Shown here piece by piece: positions 1 to 7,866 of a DNA stretch of 64,000 nt (position 1 is its first letter; each line of letters begins with the position of its first letter). A program made the translations under genes and the position numbers. The notes under the pieces were generated by a model. The model made no database searches and was not told the origin of the DNA. It worked only from the letters and a program-made list of their open reading frames with translations. Source of the DNA: Paenibacillus sp. PL91 (GTDB lineage Bacteria > Bacillota > Bacilli > Paenibacillales > Paenibacillaceae); assembly GCF_012935325.2 (NCBI RefSeq), contig NZ_JABBYG020000002.1, positions 659,358 to 723,357 on the forward strand, written 5' to 3'.

Positions 1-183
1 ATAGGGCTGATAGTTTTTGAAGGCGAGCAGAACGCCCCACATCGGAACATATTTGAATAATAAGAAATACAGCAAGCCAGGCAAGAGCAGGAAATAAAGC
101 CACTTGTCCTTTTGCAGCCTGCGCAGCACGCTGGGCCGGTAATCGGAAGGCTTTTTTAGCCTAGGAGCTGTAACCTGCTTCAT
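1..183 (-). CDS. Sugar ABC transporter permease, LplB type (partial, C-terminus off the left edge)
   Basis: Only the first 61 codons are inside the window; the frame stays open to base 1. The ATG at 183 follows a strong ribosome-binding site (GGAGGTG, about 191-197). The peptide starts with a basic cytoplasmic tail, then a first membrane span (YFLLLPGLLYFLLFKYVP) followed by MWGVLLAFKNYQPY. This is the typical N-terminus of LplB/YtcP-class carbohydrate permeases and matches the start of the complete permease at 29164-30123. By family it forms half of a membrane channel that works with a lipoprotein sugar-binding protein. The partner genes would lie to the left, outside the window. Family assignment is firm; substrate is unknown. 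Confidence 0.8.
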   Translation of the reverse strand, partial: MKQVTAPRLKKPSDYRPSVLRRLQKDKWLYFLLLPGLLYFLLFKYVPMWGVLLAFKNYQPY

Positions 184-912
184 TAGCGTTCACCTCCGGA
201 TGTCGTTCATCGCCTCGGCGGCGGTGTAGCCCTATTATGCGAGCAGCGCTCGTTTTCCAGCAATTAGACATTTTTGTGCCCGGTACAGCTGCGCTTTTGT
301 GGTGCCTGGCAAGAAAGTGCAAAGCGCGCAAAACTATCGCAATGCTAGTTGCGGCGCGCCAAAAAAGTCCGTTTGCAACCGGTTTCCCTCTGCTTTTTTT
401 TATAAAAACACGCTTCTTTGGGGAAAGCCTTTGATCGGATACCGGAGTGTGCTGGAGGTGTGGCAAGTGCTAAGCAAGCTGGATGATCAGAGAATTATTG
501 ACTGATTATTGTACACGGCTGCTGAATCTGTATGGGCATCCATCGAGATTTGTTGCTGGGAGGGGTAAACTTGGAAAGCTTGGAAGGCTTGGAAGGCGTC
601 CAAGAGCGATTTGGGAGAATCAGGCTTTCGTTCGTGAGAAGTGGCGGAACCTGAATCGTAGGGCCGCTTTCAAGTGGACGTACATAGCAGCACAACATTT
701 TATCAAATGTCGCTCTAGGGGATTTGGGCAAGAGGCTGGCGTGAGACCATCTAGATGTATCCGAACGTCGACAATACGGGAGCGATTGGTCATGCTGGAA
801 ATGCTCAACGATCACGGCACCAATGCCGCTGGCGTAACGCTGCGAACCGAGGTTACGCCGGCAACGATCGTAGTGCTTCATATATCCCGCTTAGCAAGCG
901 TAATTTTATGGT
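184..912. other. 729-bp intergenic region without a convincing gene
   Basis: Open frames exist on both strands (483-1004 plus, 495-881 minus) but they overlap each other, lack ribosome-binding sites and have random-looking composition, so I do not call a gene. The left part must hold the promoter of the permease at 1-183. Around 570-600 there is a short TTGGAAGGC-like imperfect triplication. Confidence 0.6.
374..387. promoter_or_regulatory. Possible catabolite-responsive element (cre-like) upstream of the sugar permease
   Basis: The 14-mer TGCAACCGGTTTCC matches the CcpA consensus TGWAANCGNTNWCA at 12 of 14 positions and contains the AACCGGTT core also common to LacI-family operators. It lies about 190 bp upstream of the permease start. 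Degenerate motif, so confidence is low. Confidence 0.3.
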
Positions 913-1167
913 TTAACGTTTTGTTACAATCGGCTTCTCCAGCGCATAAAGCTCGTCCTCAAGCGTTTGCATTCGCTCGAGTACGGCTTTGCGTGCATCA
1001 TTAATCGCGTGATTATACAAATGTGGACCTATCTCTTGAATCATAAATTCGAGCAGCTGCTCCGCTGCGATCGATCCGAGCGTCTCTGAACGCTCCAGCT
1101 CGAAATACTGCTGAATCCGGCCGGTTAGCTGCTCTTTTTGTTCCTTTGGTAGCTTCATCATTAACAT
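913..1167 (-). CDS. DUF2164 family protein
   Basis: 84 residues, no signal peptide or membrane span, alpha-helical and charged. The arrangement IQQYFELER ... LGSIAAEQLLEFMIQEIGPHLYNHAINDA is the hallmark of the DUF2164 family, whose function is not known. The ATG at 1167 is preceded by GGAGGGG eight bases upstream. It begins 5 bp after the stop of the PhzF-like gene and is the last gene of a three-gene minus-strand operon. The family is usually 75-90 residues, so this is full length. Confidence 0.85.
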   Translation of the reverse strand: MLMMKLPKEQKEQLTGRIQQYFELERSETLGSIAAEQLLEFMIQEIGPHLYNHAINDARKAVLERMQTLEDELYALEKPIVTKR

Positions 1168-1171
1168 CGTA

Positions 1172-1963
1172 TTACCCCTCCAAATGTCCTTTTAGTACCG
1201 TTACCGCTTGTCCCGACAAATAAACGCGATCCCCATCCGGCTTCACCTTTACGATTCCGCCACGCTTGGATGCCTGGTAGCCGACGAGCCTGTCCTTGCG
1301 AAGCCGCTTCGCCCAATATGGCGCAAGCGCGCAGTGGGCCGAGCCTGTAACAGGATCCTCATCGATTCCTGTTCCTGGATAGAAAGCCCTTGACACGAAG
1401 TCATATGCTGAGCCAGTCGATCGGCTCGTTACGATAACGCCTCGAGCTTCCAGCCTCGCGAGCATCGCAAAATCCGGCCGCAGCGTGCGAACCGTATCCT
1501 CGCTATCCACCTCAACAAAATAATCCATCCGATTGCGGCCGACATATCTCGGTATAAGTCCCAAGCCTTGAACAAGCTCCTCAGGCGCTATTGCAGCTTC
1601 TGGCGGCTCGGCTGGGAAATCCATCTCGATCCAAGCACCATCAAGCTTAGCCGTTAATATGCCGCTTCTCGTCATAAAACGAGCCATTTCCTGTTCAGGC
1701 AATTTGCCGGTCTCCCATAATACATGTGCGGTCGCAAGCGTCGCATGACCACATAAATCAACCTCTGCTACAGGCGTAAACCAGCGCAGGTCAAAGCTCT
1801 TCTCTCCCGGCACAATAAATGCCGTTTCTGGAAGATTCATTTCAGCGGCTACCTGCTGCAGCCAGCTTTCAGGCTGCGGCTGCTCCAATAAACAGATGGC
1901 TGCCGGATTTCCTTTGAACCGTTCATTCGTGAAAGCATCTACGATATACAATTCATAGCTCAT
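1172..1963 (-). CDS. PhzF family isomerase/epimerase-like protein
   Basis: 263 residues, the normal size for the family. Visible motifs: the N-terminal DAFTNERFKGNPAAICLL; NLPETAFI with the family's conserved catalytic glutamate; DLCGHATLATAHVL; and near the C-terminus DPVTGSAHCALAPYW. These define the diaminopimelate-epimerase-like fold of PhzF/YddE proteins, cytoplasmic enzymes that act by proton abstraction without cofactor. Outside phenazine producers their substrates are mostly unknown, and no phenazine genes are seen here. The start overlaps the stop of the upstream membrane-protein gene by 4 bp (1960-1963), so the two are probably translationally coupled. Confidence 0.88.
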   Translation of the reverse strand: MSYELYIVDAFTNERFKGNPAAICLLEQPQPESWLQQVAAEMNLPETAFIVPGEKSFDLRWFTPVAEVDLCGHATLATAHVLWETGKLPEQEMARFMTRSGILTAKLDGAWIEMDFPAEPPEAAIAPEELVQGLGLIPRYVGRNRMDYFVEVDSEDTVRTLRPDFAMLARLEARGVIVTSRSTGSAYDFVSRAFYPGTGIDEDPVTGSAHCALAPYWAKRLRKDRLVGYQASKRGGIVKVKPDGDRVYLSGQAVTVLKGHLEG

Positions 1964-2460
1964 ATTTTAATCCTTCCTCTCTTCACCCACAGCATTCCAA
2001 AAACCGCTAATACGGCGCCATATACAAGATGGCCGATCAACCACCATAGCAGCGCTTGTACATCATTAATTAAAGGAGGACGCTCCGACAGCTGCGTCAG
2101 CGGTATCCATGTACAGCAAGCGACCGCAAGGCTCATGCCGAGGCTTAGCCTAGCAGGAGATCGCCAAAGCGGCAAAAGCGACAAATATAAAATGCCTAGC
2201 GGGAGGGAAACGGCCATATGCAGCGCAAATTCCACCTGTTCGCTCATTTGGTCCGGCAGCCACGATATAAAATCAACATTAAGCAGCAGCACATAGACAG
2301 CTGAACCCGTAAGCCGCTCCAAAAGCTTCATCGTAAGTCCCAGCACTATTCCGCTGAGCGCGCCTGCTGCGAGGCCAGCGGTGATCAGCCCTGTGAAGCT
2401 CCCCCGCGGCATGCTACTTTCCGCTCTTTCACTTGCTTCCACAGCGTTTCCTCTCTTCAT
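1960..2460 (-). CDS. Small multi-pass membrane protein of unknown function
   Basis: About 166 residues from the ATG at 2460. A GTG at 2442 has a better ribosome-binding site (AGAGAGGA seven bases upstream) and may be the true start. About four hydrophobic segments are visible: LITAGLAAGALSGIVLGL, the stretch around FALHMAVSLPLGILYL, SLGMSLAVACCTWIPL, and LLWWLIGHLVYGAVLAVFGM. I do not recognise the family. It overlaps the PhzF-like gene by 4 bp and is the first gene of a three-gene operon. A membrane location is clear; no role can be inferred. Confidence 0.7.
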   Translation of the reverse strand: MKRGNAVEASERAESSMPRGSFTGLITAGLAAGALSGIVLGLTMKLLERLTGSAVYVLLLNVDFISWLPDQMSEQVEFALHMAVSLPLGILYLSLLPLWRSPARLSLGMSLAVACCTWIPLTQLSERPPLINDVQALLWWLIGHLVYGAVLAVFGMLWVKRGRIKI

Positions 2461-2567
2461 TCTTCTTTGAGTCTCCAAACAAAAAAGAGCCTGCCTTCGC
2501 AAAACGAGCCGGAGTGAATGTCATCCATTCGATCTCCGTCCGTTTGCGCGCAAGCACTTCATATAAA

Positions 2568-3020
2568 TTATCCTTTGAGCGGAATAAGCAATTCTACCGG
2601 CTCTTCCTCCAAATGATGCTCGTCGATATAAAAAAGTTCCAGCGATACGGCATTTTCCTGCTTCTCTAGCTGCATCTCGTTGATCCAAGTATGAAGCTGC
2701 TCATACCCCTCGCCGATTCTTTTGTTCGAACAGGCTACCATCGCGTAACGATGCTCGGGAATCGTGAACTGCACCATGCCGGGAGGAACCTCCTCGAGAT
2801 GCTGGACCTCATAACAAGCCCAATACGTAGCAAAAACTTCATTTCCGAAATAGGGACTATACAGCACCGTAGATTTTACAGCGTCGTTCAACTCGTGTTT
2901 GCGTGTCAAAAACTCGGTTTGCAGCCGAATAGCTTCATCCGGAAAGGATGAATAGGGACCGCAGTAGCTAATACCCGCCAAATGGAGCGCAGGCTTTGTG
3001 ACGATTGAGCAGTTTTCCAC
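2568..3020 (-). CDS. GyrI-like / AraC effector-binding domain protein
   Basis: 150 residues forming a single GyrI-like domain (SOUL/effector-binding fold). It starts with a typical beta strand (VTKPALHLAGISYCGPYSS) and has the closing pattern VPPGMVQFTIPEHRYAMVAC ... YEQLHTWINEM ... LELFYIDEHHLEEEPVELLIPL. There is no DNA-binding domain, so it is a stand-alone small-molecule-binding protein rather than a complete regulator. Stand-alone members are described as drug-binding or gyrase-inhibitor-like proteins, but no specific ligand can be read from the sequence. It appears monocistronic, with its own upstream region between 3021 and 3165. Confidence 0.8.
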   Translation of the reverse strand: MENCSIVTKPALHLAGISYCGPYSSFPDEAIRLQTEFLTRKHELNDAVKSTVLYSPYFGNEVFATYWACYEVQHLEEVPPGMVQFTIPEHRYAMVACSNKRIGEGYEQLHTWINEMQLEKQENAVSLELFYIDEHHLEEEPVELLIPLKG

Positions 3021-3165
3021 GCGATTTCCTCCTTCGAATCTGTCAGGACTTGTGCGCTAGGATGAGCTTTCTCTGCACATAGTGTATCATGCTTTACTAG
3101 TAAATGGATAGTCGTTTCGCCTTTAATCCTTCCAAGTACAGAATATACTTAATGCGCGGCGAATG

Positions 3166-4074
3166 CTACTCCATTTCAAGCCGCTTCATAAACTCTTCTA
3201 CCGCGCTGTACCCTTGCTGCCTAAGGTACCAGTTGTTTGCAGCCGCCTCGATCAAGCCCGCGATATCTCTTCCCGGCTGAACCTGAATTTCGATATGCGG
3301 AATTTGCACGCCCATATATTCCGTAAATTTTGGCACAAGCTCCAAATCATTGTTCAGCTCATTGTCCCGCCATTTGGTCAGCTCGATATCCAGTACAATA
3401 CGCGTCTCATCCTGGAAGGCCTGCCTGCCGTAAAGTCTGACGACATTAATTAGACCGATGCTCCGCAGCGCCAAAAACTCCTTCGTTTTCCCGTTGTGGG
3501 TGCCAAGCAGCGTTTGCGAGCTCAGCTTTTTCAATACGACGATATCGTCTGCCACCAGCCTAGAGCCGCGTTTGATCAGCGTATGGGCGGTTTCGCTCTT
3601 GCCGATGCCTGATTTGCCGCGCAGCAAAATGCCAATGCCCGATACGTTCAAAATAATGCCGTGTATTGAAATTTCCGGTGCAAGCGTGTTGAGCAGATAA
3701 GCATCCAGCATGCCCAGAAATTGTGCCGTTGGCACCTTTGTGCGCAGCAGAGGAATGCCCTCTTGATCGCAATATTTAGTCAAATACTTCAAACCTTCTT
3801 GACCTGCTGTAACAACGAAGCATGGCGGATGATATTTGACGATATTCCCGATATGATGATTTCGTTCGTCCTCGGTTAAGGTATGCAAATAGGTAATTTC
3901 TTTTTTACCTAATATTTGGACATGCTCCTGCGGGAAAAATTCAAAGTACCCAACAAACTCCAGTCCCGGGCGATAGGCCCTTGCTTTCATGATTTGCCGA
4001 TCCAGCTTATCTTCTCCTGCAAGCACTTCTAATGAAAATCGCTCCGCAAGCTCTCGTATCGCTATCGATTTCAA
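3166..4074 (-). CDS. hprK: HPr kinase/phosphorylase, divergent copy
   Basis: 302 residues, close to the usual 305-320. The N-terminal domain has RPGLEFVGYFEFFPQEHVQILG (about 35-56). The catalytic domain has His138, P-loop GKSGIGKSE (153-161) and VADD (174-177). The C-terminal signature region at 201-211 reads LALRSIGLINV, where well-studied HprK proteins have LEIRGLGIINV. By family it phosphorylates or dephosphorylates Ser46 of HPr and so sets CcpA-dependent carbon catabolite repression. The altered signature (Glu to Ala, Gly to Ser) and P-loop Asp to Lys, plus the absence of lgt and ppaX neighbours, suggest a second paralogous copy. Family membership is certain; activity is not. Confidence 0.88.
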   Translation of the reverse strand: MKSIAIRELAERFSLEVLAGEDKLDRQIMKARAYRPGLEFVGYFEFFPQEHVQILGKKEITYLHTLTEDERNHHIGNIVKYHPPCFVVTAGQEGLKYLTKYCDQEGIPLLRTKVPTAQFLGMLDAYLLNTLAPEISIHGIILNVSGIGILLRGKSGIGKSETAHTLIKRGSRLVADDIVVLKKLSSQTLLGTHNGKTKEFLALRSIGLINVVRLYGRQAFQDETRIVLDIELTKWRDNELNNDLELVPKFTEYMGVQIPHIEIQVQPGRDIAGLIEAAANNWYLRQQGYSAVEEFMKRLEME

Positions 4075-4136
4075 AGCGAAAATCCCCCTTTGCTGTCATT
4101 TATGATCATATTCCACAACGTTCTTCTTATCCCTGC

Positions 4137-4919
4137 TTACGATCCTGTAGAGCGGTAATGGCGAACGCCAAAGCGCCAAATGAGCAGACACGGCAAAATA
4201 AAGATAATACCCGCGATTGGCGCCAGCATGTACGGCAAATCATTGCCTGATGTTTTGTCCAGCAGATAGAGCAAGGGCAAGTAGTTGACGCAGCCAAATG
4301 GAATAATAAATGTAAAAAAGCGCGTTACCCATTTCTGATAAATATTAAGCGGATACTGGGCCATTTCTCTGCCGCCGTCTGTAAAAATATTCGCGATTTC
4401 AAGCCCCTGAATCGTCCAAAAGCACATCGTCGCCGCCAGCATAAAAATGCCGGTAAAAATAAAAACGCCGCTCGCTATCATAAATACGAGAGTGAGGATC
4501 TTGAGCAGCGTCCAATCCAAGGATAGCTGGCTGACCGACCAAGTGAGCACCATGGCGCTTTGCAAGAGCCGTCCTACCCTCGTAAATTCGAATTTCGAGC
4601 CTAGCACCTGAAGAACGGTGCTGCGCGGACGCACCAGCAAGCGGTCAAAGTCGCCATTTGCGACCAAGCTGGAAAACGAATCAAATCCGCGCGCAAAACA
4701 TTCGCTGATCGCAAACGCCATATGAATGATAGAGAAACAAAGCGCTACCTCTTGAAAATCCCAGCCCTTGATCTGTCCGAATCGATCGAACAGGAAATAC
4801 AAGCCTGCAAATATGGAAAACGGTACGAGGAATTGTCCGAAAGAAAGCAGCCAAAACGATGTACGATACTGCATTTGCGACTTAAACAGGATCAACATAT
4901 ATTTTACATACAATTTCAT
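4137..4919 (-). CDS. ABC-2 type (DUF990-like) export permease
   Basis: 260 residues. The ATG at 4919 follows GGAGGG at the right distance; longer versions of the frame extend across the upstream permease gene and are not real. Six hydrophobic segments are visible, including FLVPFSIFAGLYFLF and ILTLVFMIASGVFIFTGIFML. The motif FSSLVANGDFDRLLVRPRS (around 85-103) is typical of this permease class, and the upstream permease has the matching ITTGNIAYELCRPSG. It is the third gene of an ATPase-permease-permease operon. Such systems export unknown hydrophobic compounds, drugs or lipids; no substrate can be named. Confidence 0.85.
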   Translation of the reverse strand: MKLYVKYMLILFKSQMQYRTSFWLLSFGQFLVPFSIFAGLYFLFDRFGQIKGWDFQEVALCFSIIHMAFAISECFARGFDSFSSLVANGDFDRLLVRPRSTVLQVLGSKFEFTRVGRLLQSAMVLTWSVSQLSLDWTLLKILTLVFMIASGVFIFTGIFMLAATMCFWTIQGLEIANIFTDGGREMAQYPLNIYQKWVTRFFTFIIPFGCVNYLPLLYLLDKTSGNDLPYMLAPIAGIIFILPCLLIWRFGVRHYRSTGS

Positions 4920-4924
4920 TTTCG

Positions 4925-5728
4925 TTACCCTCCATTTACGACTACTCTGCGCAGTGCTTTTGCCATCGCTGCTCTCCCAAGCGCCACCAATACGATGAAC
5001 CATACGAGTTGGATAGCGATGCCGATAAGCGCTTCTTCCTTCGGAATATGCCCGGAATAGACGCGAAATGGAAAATCGGCAGTCCAGCGAAACGGAAGCA
5101 CATATACGATGCTTTGCAGCCATGAGGGCATAAGCGGAACAGGAATGACCATGCCCGCCAAAAACTCGCCGATCACGCCGAACATAAGCAGCGAGCCCGC
5201 CGGTGATAACGTGACGAAGACTGATATGTACATCAGCATTGAAAGCGAGACAATCATGCATAGCCCAAGGACGAGCGCCACGATAAACAATAATAAAGCA
5301 AGCGGATCTGACGGAGCCGGCATTCGATAAGGCTCCGGCAGAAAAAAAGCAACGGCCAGAATAGGCAGGCTTCTGAGAATCGCGCTTGCCAGACGTTGTG
5401 CGATCAGCTTGGCATACCATAACCCATAGATGCCGCTAGGCCTGCAAAGCTCATATGCGATATTGCCCGTCGTAATGAGCTGGAATAGCTCATTGTCACG
5501 GAACCAAAGCATAATAAAAGCTAAAAACGCTTGCTGCAGCCACACGTAGGTGATGAGCTGCTTTAATGAAATGGGAGGCTGTGTAACAGCCCCGCTATAA
5601 AATGCTTCAAATACCATAATGATAATGAAGCCCCAGAAAAACTGGGTAGCGATTCCTGCAAGCGCTGCTGTGCGGTATTGCAATCCATTCGTCAGGCGCA
5701 GCTTAAAAACCGATAGATACGCCTTCAT
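4925..5728 (-). CDS. ABC-2 type (DUF990-like) export permease
   Basis: 267 residues with about six membrane segments, an N-terminal short amphipathic tail (AYLSVFKLRLTNGLQYRTAA) and the family motif ELFQLITTGNIAYELCRPSG around 81-100. It is paralogous to the next permease and probably forms a heterodimeric channel with it. The ATG at 5728 overlaps the ATPase stop codon by one base, and the next gene starts 5 bp after its stop, so the three genes form a tight operon. Confidence 0.85.
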   Translation of the reverse strand: MKAYLSVFKLRLTNGLQYRTAALAGIATQFFWGFIIIMVFEAFYSGAVTQPPISLKQLITYVWLQQAFLAFIMLWFRDNELFQLITTGNIAYELCRPSGIYGLWYAKLIAQRLASAILRSLPILAVAFFLPEPYRMPAPSDPLALLLFIVALVLGLCMIVSLSMLMYISVFVTLSPAGSLLMFGVIGEFLAGMVIPVPLMPSWLQSIVYVLPFRWTADFPFRVYSGHIPKEEALIGIAIQLVWFIVLVALGRAAMAKALRRVVVNGG

Positions 5729-6705
5729 TATATTTGGTGCTCCTTGTACAATTGTACAATCATATCCTCGATTGGCAGCGTGTCAATCGTCATATCAAGA
5801 AGATCTACCTGTGCGGATATGCCGATCAACAGCTCCGAAATGTTGACCTCTGCCGTATCGACGCTAAGAACCGTCCGCTCGGGAGACCATGATTCAATGA
5901 TCGCCCCTGGTACCTGAAGCGGCTTCTCCTGATGGCTGTATAAGACGGTGATCGTCTTCCGTGTTCCGAACTGGTTCCGAATGGCGTTTACACTTCCGTC
6001 GTATAGAAGGCTCCCTTTTCCGATCAAAATGATCCGGTTCGCCAGCGCCTCAATGTCATTCATATCATGCGTGGTCAAAATAATCGTAACGCCCTTCTCC
6101 TCATTAATGGTGCGTATAAATCGACGTACCGCAATTTTGGATACCGCGTCAAGGCCAATCGTCGGCTCGTCCAGAAAGAGGACGCTCGGGCTGTGAAGCA
6201 GCGAAGCTGCAATCTCGCAGCGCATCCGCTGCCCTAAGCTAAGCTGCCTGACGGGCATTTGAATAATTTCCTGAAGCTCCAGCGTTTCCGTGAGCAAAGC
6301 TAGCGTGCTCCTATACTCCTGCTCAGGCACTTTGTAAATATCTCGAAGCAGATCGAAGGAATCGATGACAGGCACATCCCACCACAGTTGTGATCGCTGT
6401 CCAAAAACAACGCCGATATGCTTCACATAAGCAACCCGATCCTTCCAAGGCGTGTATCCCATTACCGTGCAGGTGCCGCTGTCTGGGACGAGTATGCCGC
6501 TCATTACTTTAATAGTCGTAGATTTGCCGGCACCATTGGGCCCGATGTAACCTACGATCTCGCCAGGCTCAATCGAGAAAGAAATATCGTTAAGCGCTTC
6601 CACAATCTTATAATCCCTTTTAAATAAAGCCTTCACTGCCTGTCTGACACCAGACGAGCGCTTCGCAACCTGATACGATTTGCTTAATCCATGAACTGTT
6701 ATCAC
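5728..6705 (-). CDS. ABC-2 type exporter ATP-binding protein
   Basis: 325 residues. Visible motifs: Walker A GPNGAGKSTTIK (about 57-68), Q-loop region VVFGQRSQLWWDVPV, signature LSLGQRMRCEIAASLLH, Walker B VLFLDEPTIGLD and switch TTHDM. The segment after about residue 240 is the C-terminal extension common to DUF990-linked exporters. It energises the two downstream permeases encoded without gaps. No operator or regulator gene is adjacent. Confidence 0.9.
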   Translation of the reverse strand: MITVHGLSKSYQVAKRSSGVRQAVKALFKRDYKIVEALNDISFSIEPGEIVGYIGPNGAGKSTTIKVMSGILVPDSGTCTVMGYTPWKDRVAYVKHIGVVFGQRSQLWWDVPVIDSFDLLRDIYKVPEQEYRSTLALLTETLELQEIIQMPVRQLSLGQRMRCEIAASLLHSPSVLFLDEPTIGLDAVSKIAVRRFIRTINEEKGVTIILTTHDMNDIEALANRIILIGKGSLLYDGSVNAIRNQFGTRKTITVLYSHQEKPLQVPGAIIESWSPERTVLSVDTAEVNISELLIGISAQVDLLDMTIDTLPIEDMIVQLYKEHQI

Positions 6706-6790
6706 GCTTGTTACCTCCGTACAAGATTTGAGAGGAAGATATTAACATCCTCGCTATTAGGTGTCAATCATTTTCTTATTTTAAAAAATC

Positions 6791-6835
6791 AAAATCGCTC
6801 TTCTTCTGCCATAAGGCGGAATGAAGAGCGATTCA
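6791..6835 (-). terminator. Rho-independent terminator after nrdF
   Basis: An 11-bp stem (AATCGCTCTTC at 6793-6803, GAAGAGCGATT at 6823-6833) with a 19-nt loop, followed on the minus strand by a T-rich run. It lies about 30 bp past the nrdF stop. Confidence 0.85.
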
Positions 6836-6860
6836 TAGGTGGAAAAACGATTAAGTTATA

Positions 6861-7817
6861 TTAAAAATTGAAAACGAAGTCATCGTCATTCAATGGCTCA
6901 ACGTGAATCGTACGTACGTACCCATTACCTTTTTTGGAGAAGAAGTCATGCTGCTTCGTGTGCGTGCTGATGCCGTTGAACACGATTGGGTTAACCGGCT
7001 CCTCAGGGAAATGAGGCTCCATGCCTAGGTTCATAAGCGCTTTGTTCGCATTGTAGCGGACATAGACATTTACTTCTTCAGCCAAGCCGAGCGGTGCATA
7101 CAGATGCTCGGTATACACGATCTCATTCTCGTACAGCTCGTTCAGCAAAGCATAAATCTCGATCTGCAGCTGGGCTTGCTCCTCAGGGCTGAACGTTTGG
7201 AACAGCTCCTGTGCTAGAACGCCAACGTACAAACCATGGATGCTCTCGTCACGTAAAATCAAATCGATAATTTCGCCGCTGCTCGTCATTTTGCCTTGGC
7301 CAGCCAAGTAGAGCGGATAGAAGAATCCGCTGTAGAACAAGTAGCTTTCTAGAAATACGGAAGCTGCCATCGCTTTATACAGCTCTTTCGGTCCCGTAAT
7401 ATTCGAATACCACGAAGAAATCAGATTCGCTTTCTTTTGCAGCTGCTCATTTTGCTCCACCCATTGGAAAATTTCGTCGATCTCTTCCCCCGATGCGAGC
7501 GTTGTAAAGATACTGCTGTACGATTTAGCGTGGATTTGCTCCATCATGGACATAAACGACAGCACCGCTTTGCGCTGCAAGCCATCTACATGCTCCAAAA
7601 TTTTCGGCATGCCGATGCCGCCTTGAATCGTATCAAGCAAGGTCAGACCGCCGAGCACGTTTTTGTAGAGTGTGCGCTCCGCGTCGGTCATTTCCATCCA
7701 ATCCATTTTATCGTCAGATAACGGAATCTCTTCATCCGTCCAAAATTGCATCACGTTTTGCTGCCAGAATGTTAATGTGAAATCGTCATCCGGGCGGTTC
7801 CAGTTTACTGCTTTCAT
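6861..7817 (-). CDS. nrdF: Class Ib ribonucleotide reductase, beta subunit NrdF
   Basis: 318 residues, normal for NrdF. The subunit holds the dimetal-tyrosyl radical cofactor that starts reduction of ribonucleoside diphosphates to deoxyribonucleotides. Visible ligand motifs: MTDAERTLYKN, FMSMMEQIHAKSYSSIF (E-x-x-H and the nearby radical tyrosine) and IIDLILRDESIHGLYVG (second E-x-x-H). An AAGGAG site precedes the ATG at 7817. It is the last gene of nrdI-nrdE-nrdF, 49 bp after nrdE, and is followed by a terminator. Confidence 0.95.
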   Translation of the reverse strand: MKAVNWNRPDDDFTLTFWQQNVMQFWTDEEIPLSDDKMDWMEMTDAERTLYKNVLGGLTLLDTIQGGIGMPKILEHVDGLQRKAVLSFMSMMEQIHAKSYSSIFTTLASGEEIDEIFQWVEQNEQLQKKANLISSWYSNITGPKELYKAMAASVFLESYLFYSGFFYPLYLAGQGKMTSSGEIIDLILRDESIHGLYVGVLAQELFQTFSPEEQAQLQIEIYALLNELYENEIVYTEHLYAPLGLAEEVNVYVRYNANKALMNLGMEPHFPEEPVNPIVFNGISTHTKQHDFFSKKGNGYVRTIHVEPLNDDDFVFNF

Positions 7818-7866
7818 TTGGTGAGCTCCTTCTTTGCTACGTAAGCGTCGATTAAAATTGAACTAC

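Noticed and set aside
483..1004. 173-codon plus-strand frame in the first intergenic region
   Set aside because: No ribosome-binding site, overlaps the DUF2164 gene and another long frame on the other strand, and has random-looking composition.
1172..1963. Phenazine biosynthesis pathway
   Set aside because: Only a PhzF-family protein is present; no phzA-E or phzG genes are near, and the family is widespread outside phenazine producers.
4137..5420. 427-codon version of the second ABC-2 permease
   Set aside because: The first 167 codons lie inside the other permease gene in another frame; a ribosome-binding site and correct family N-terminus point to the start at 4919.
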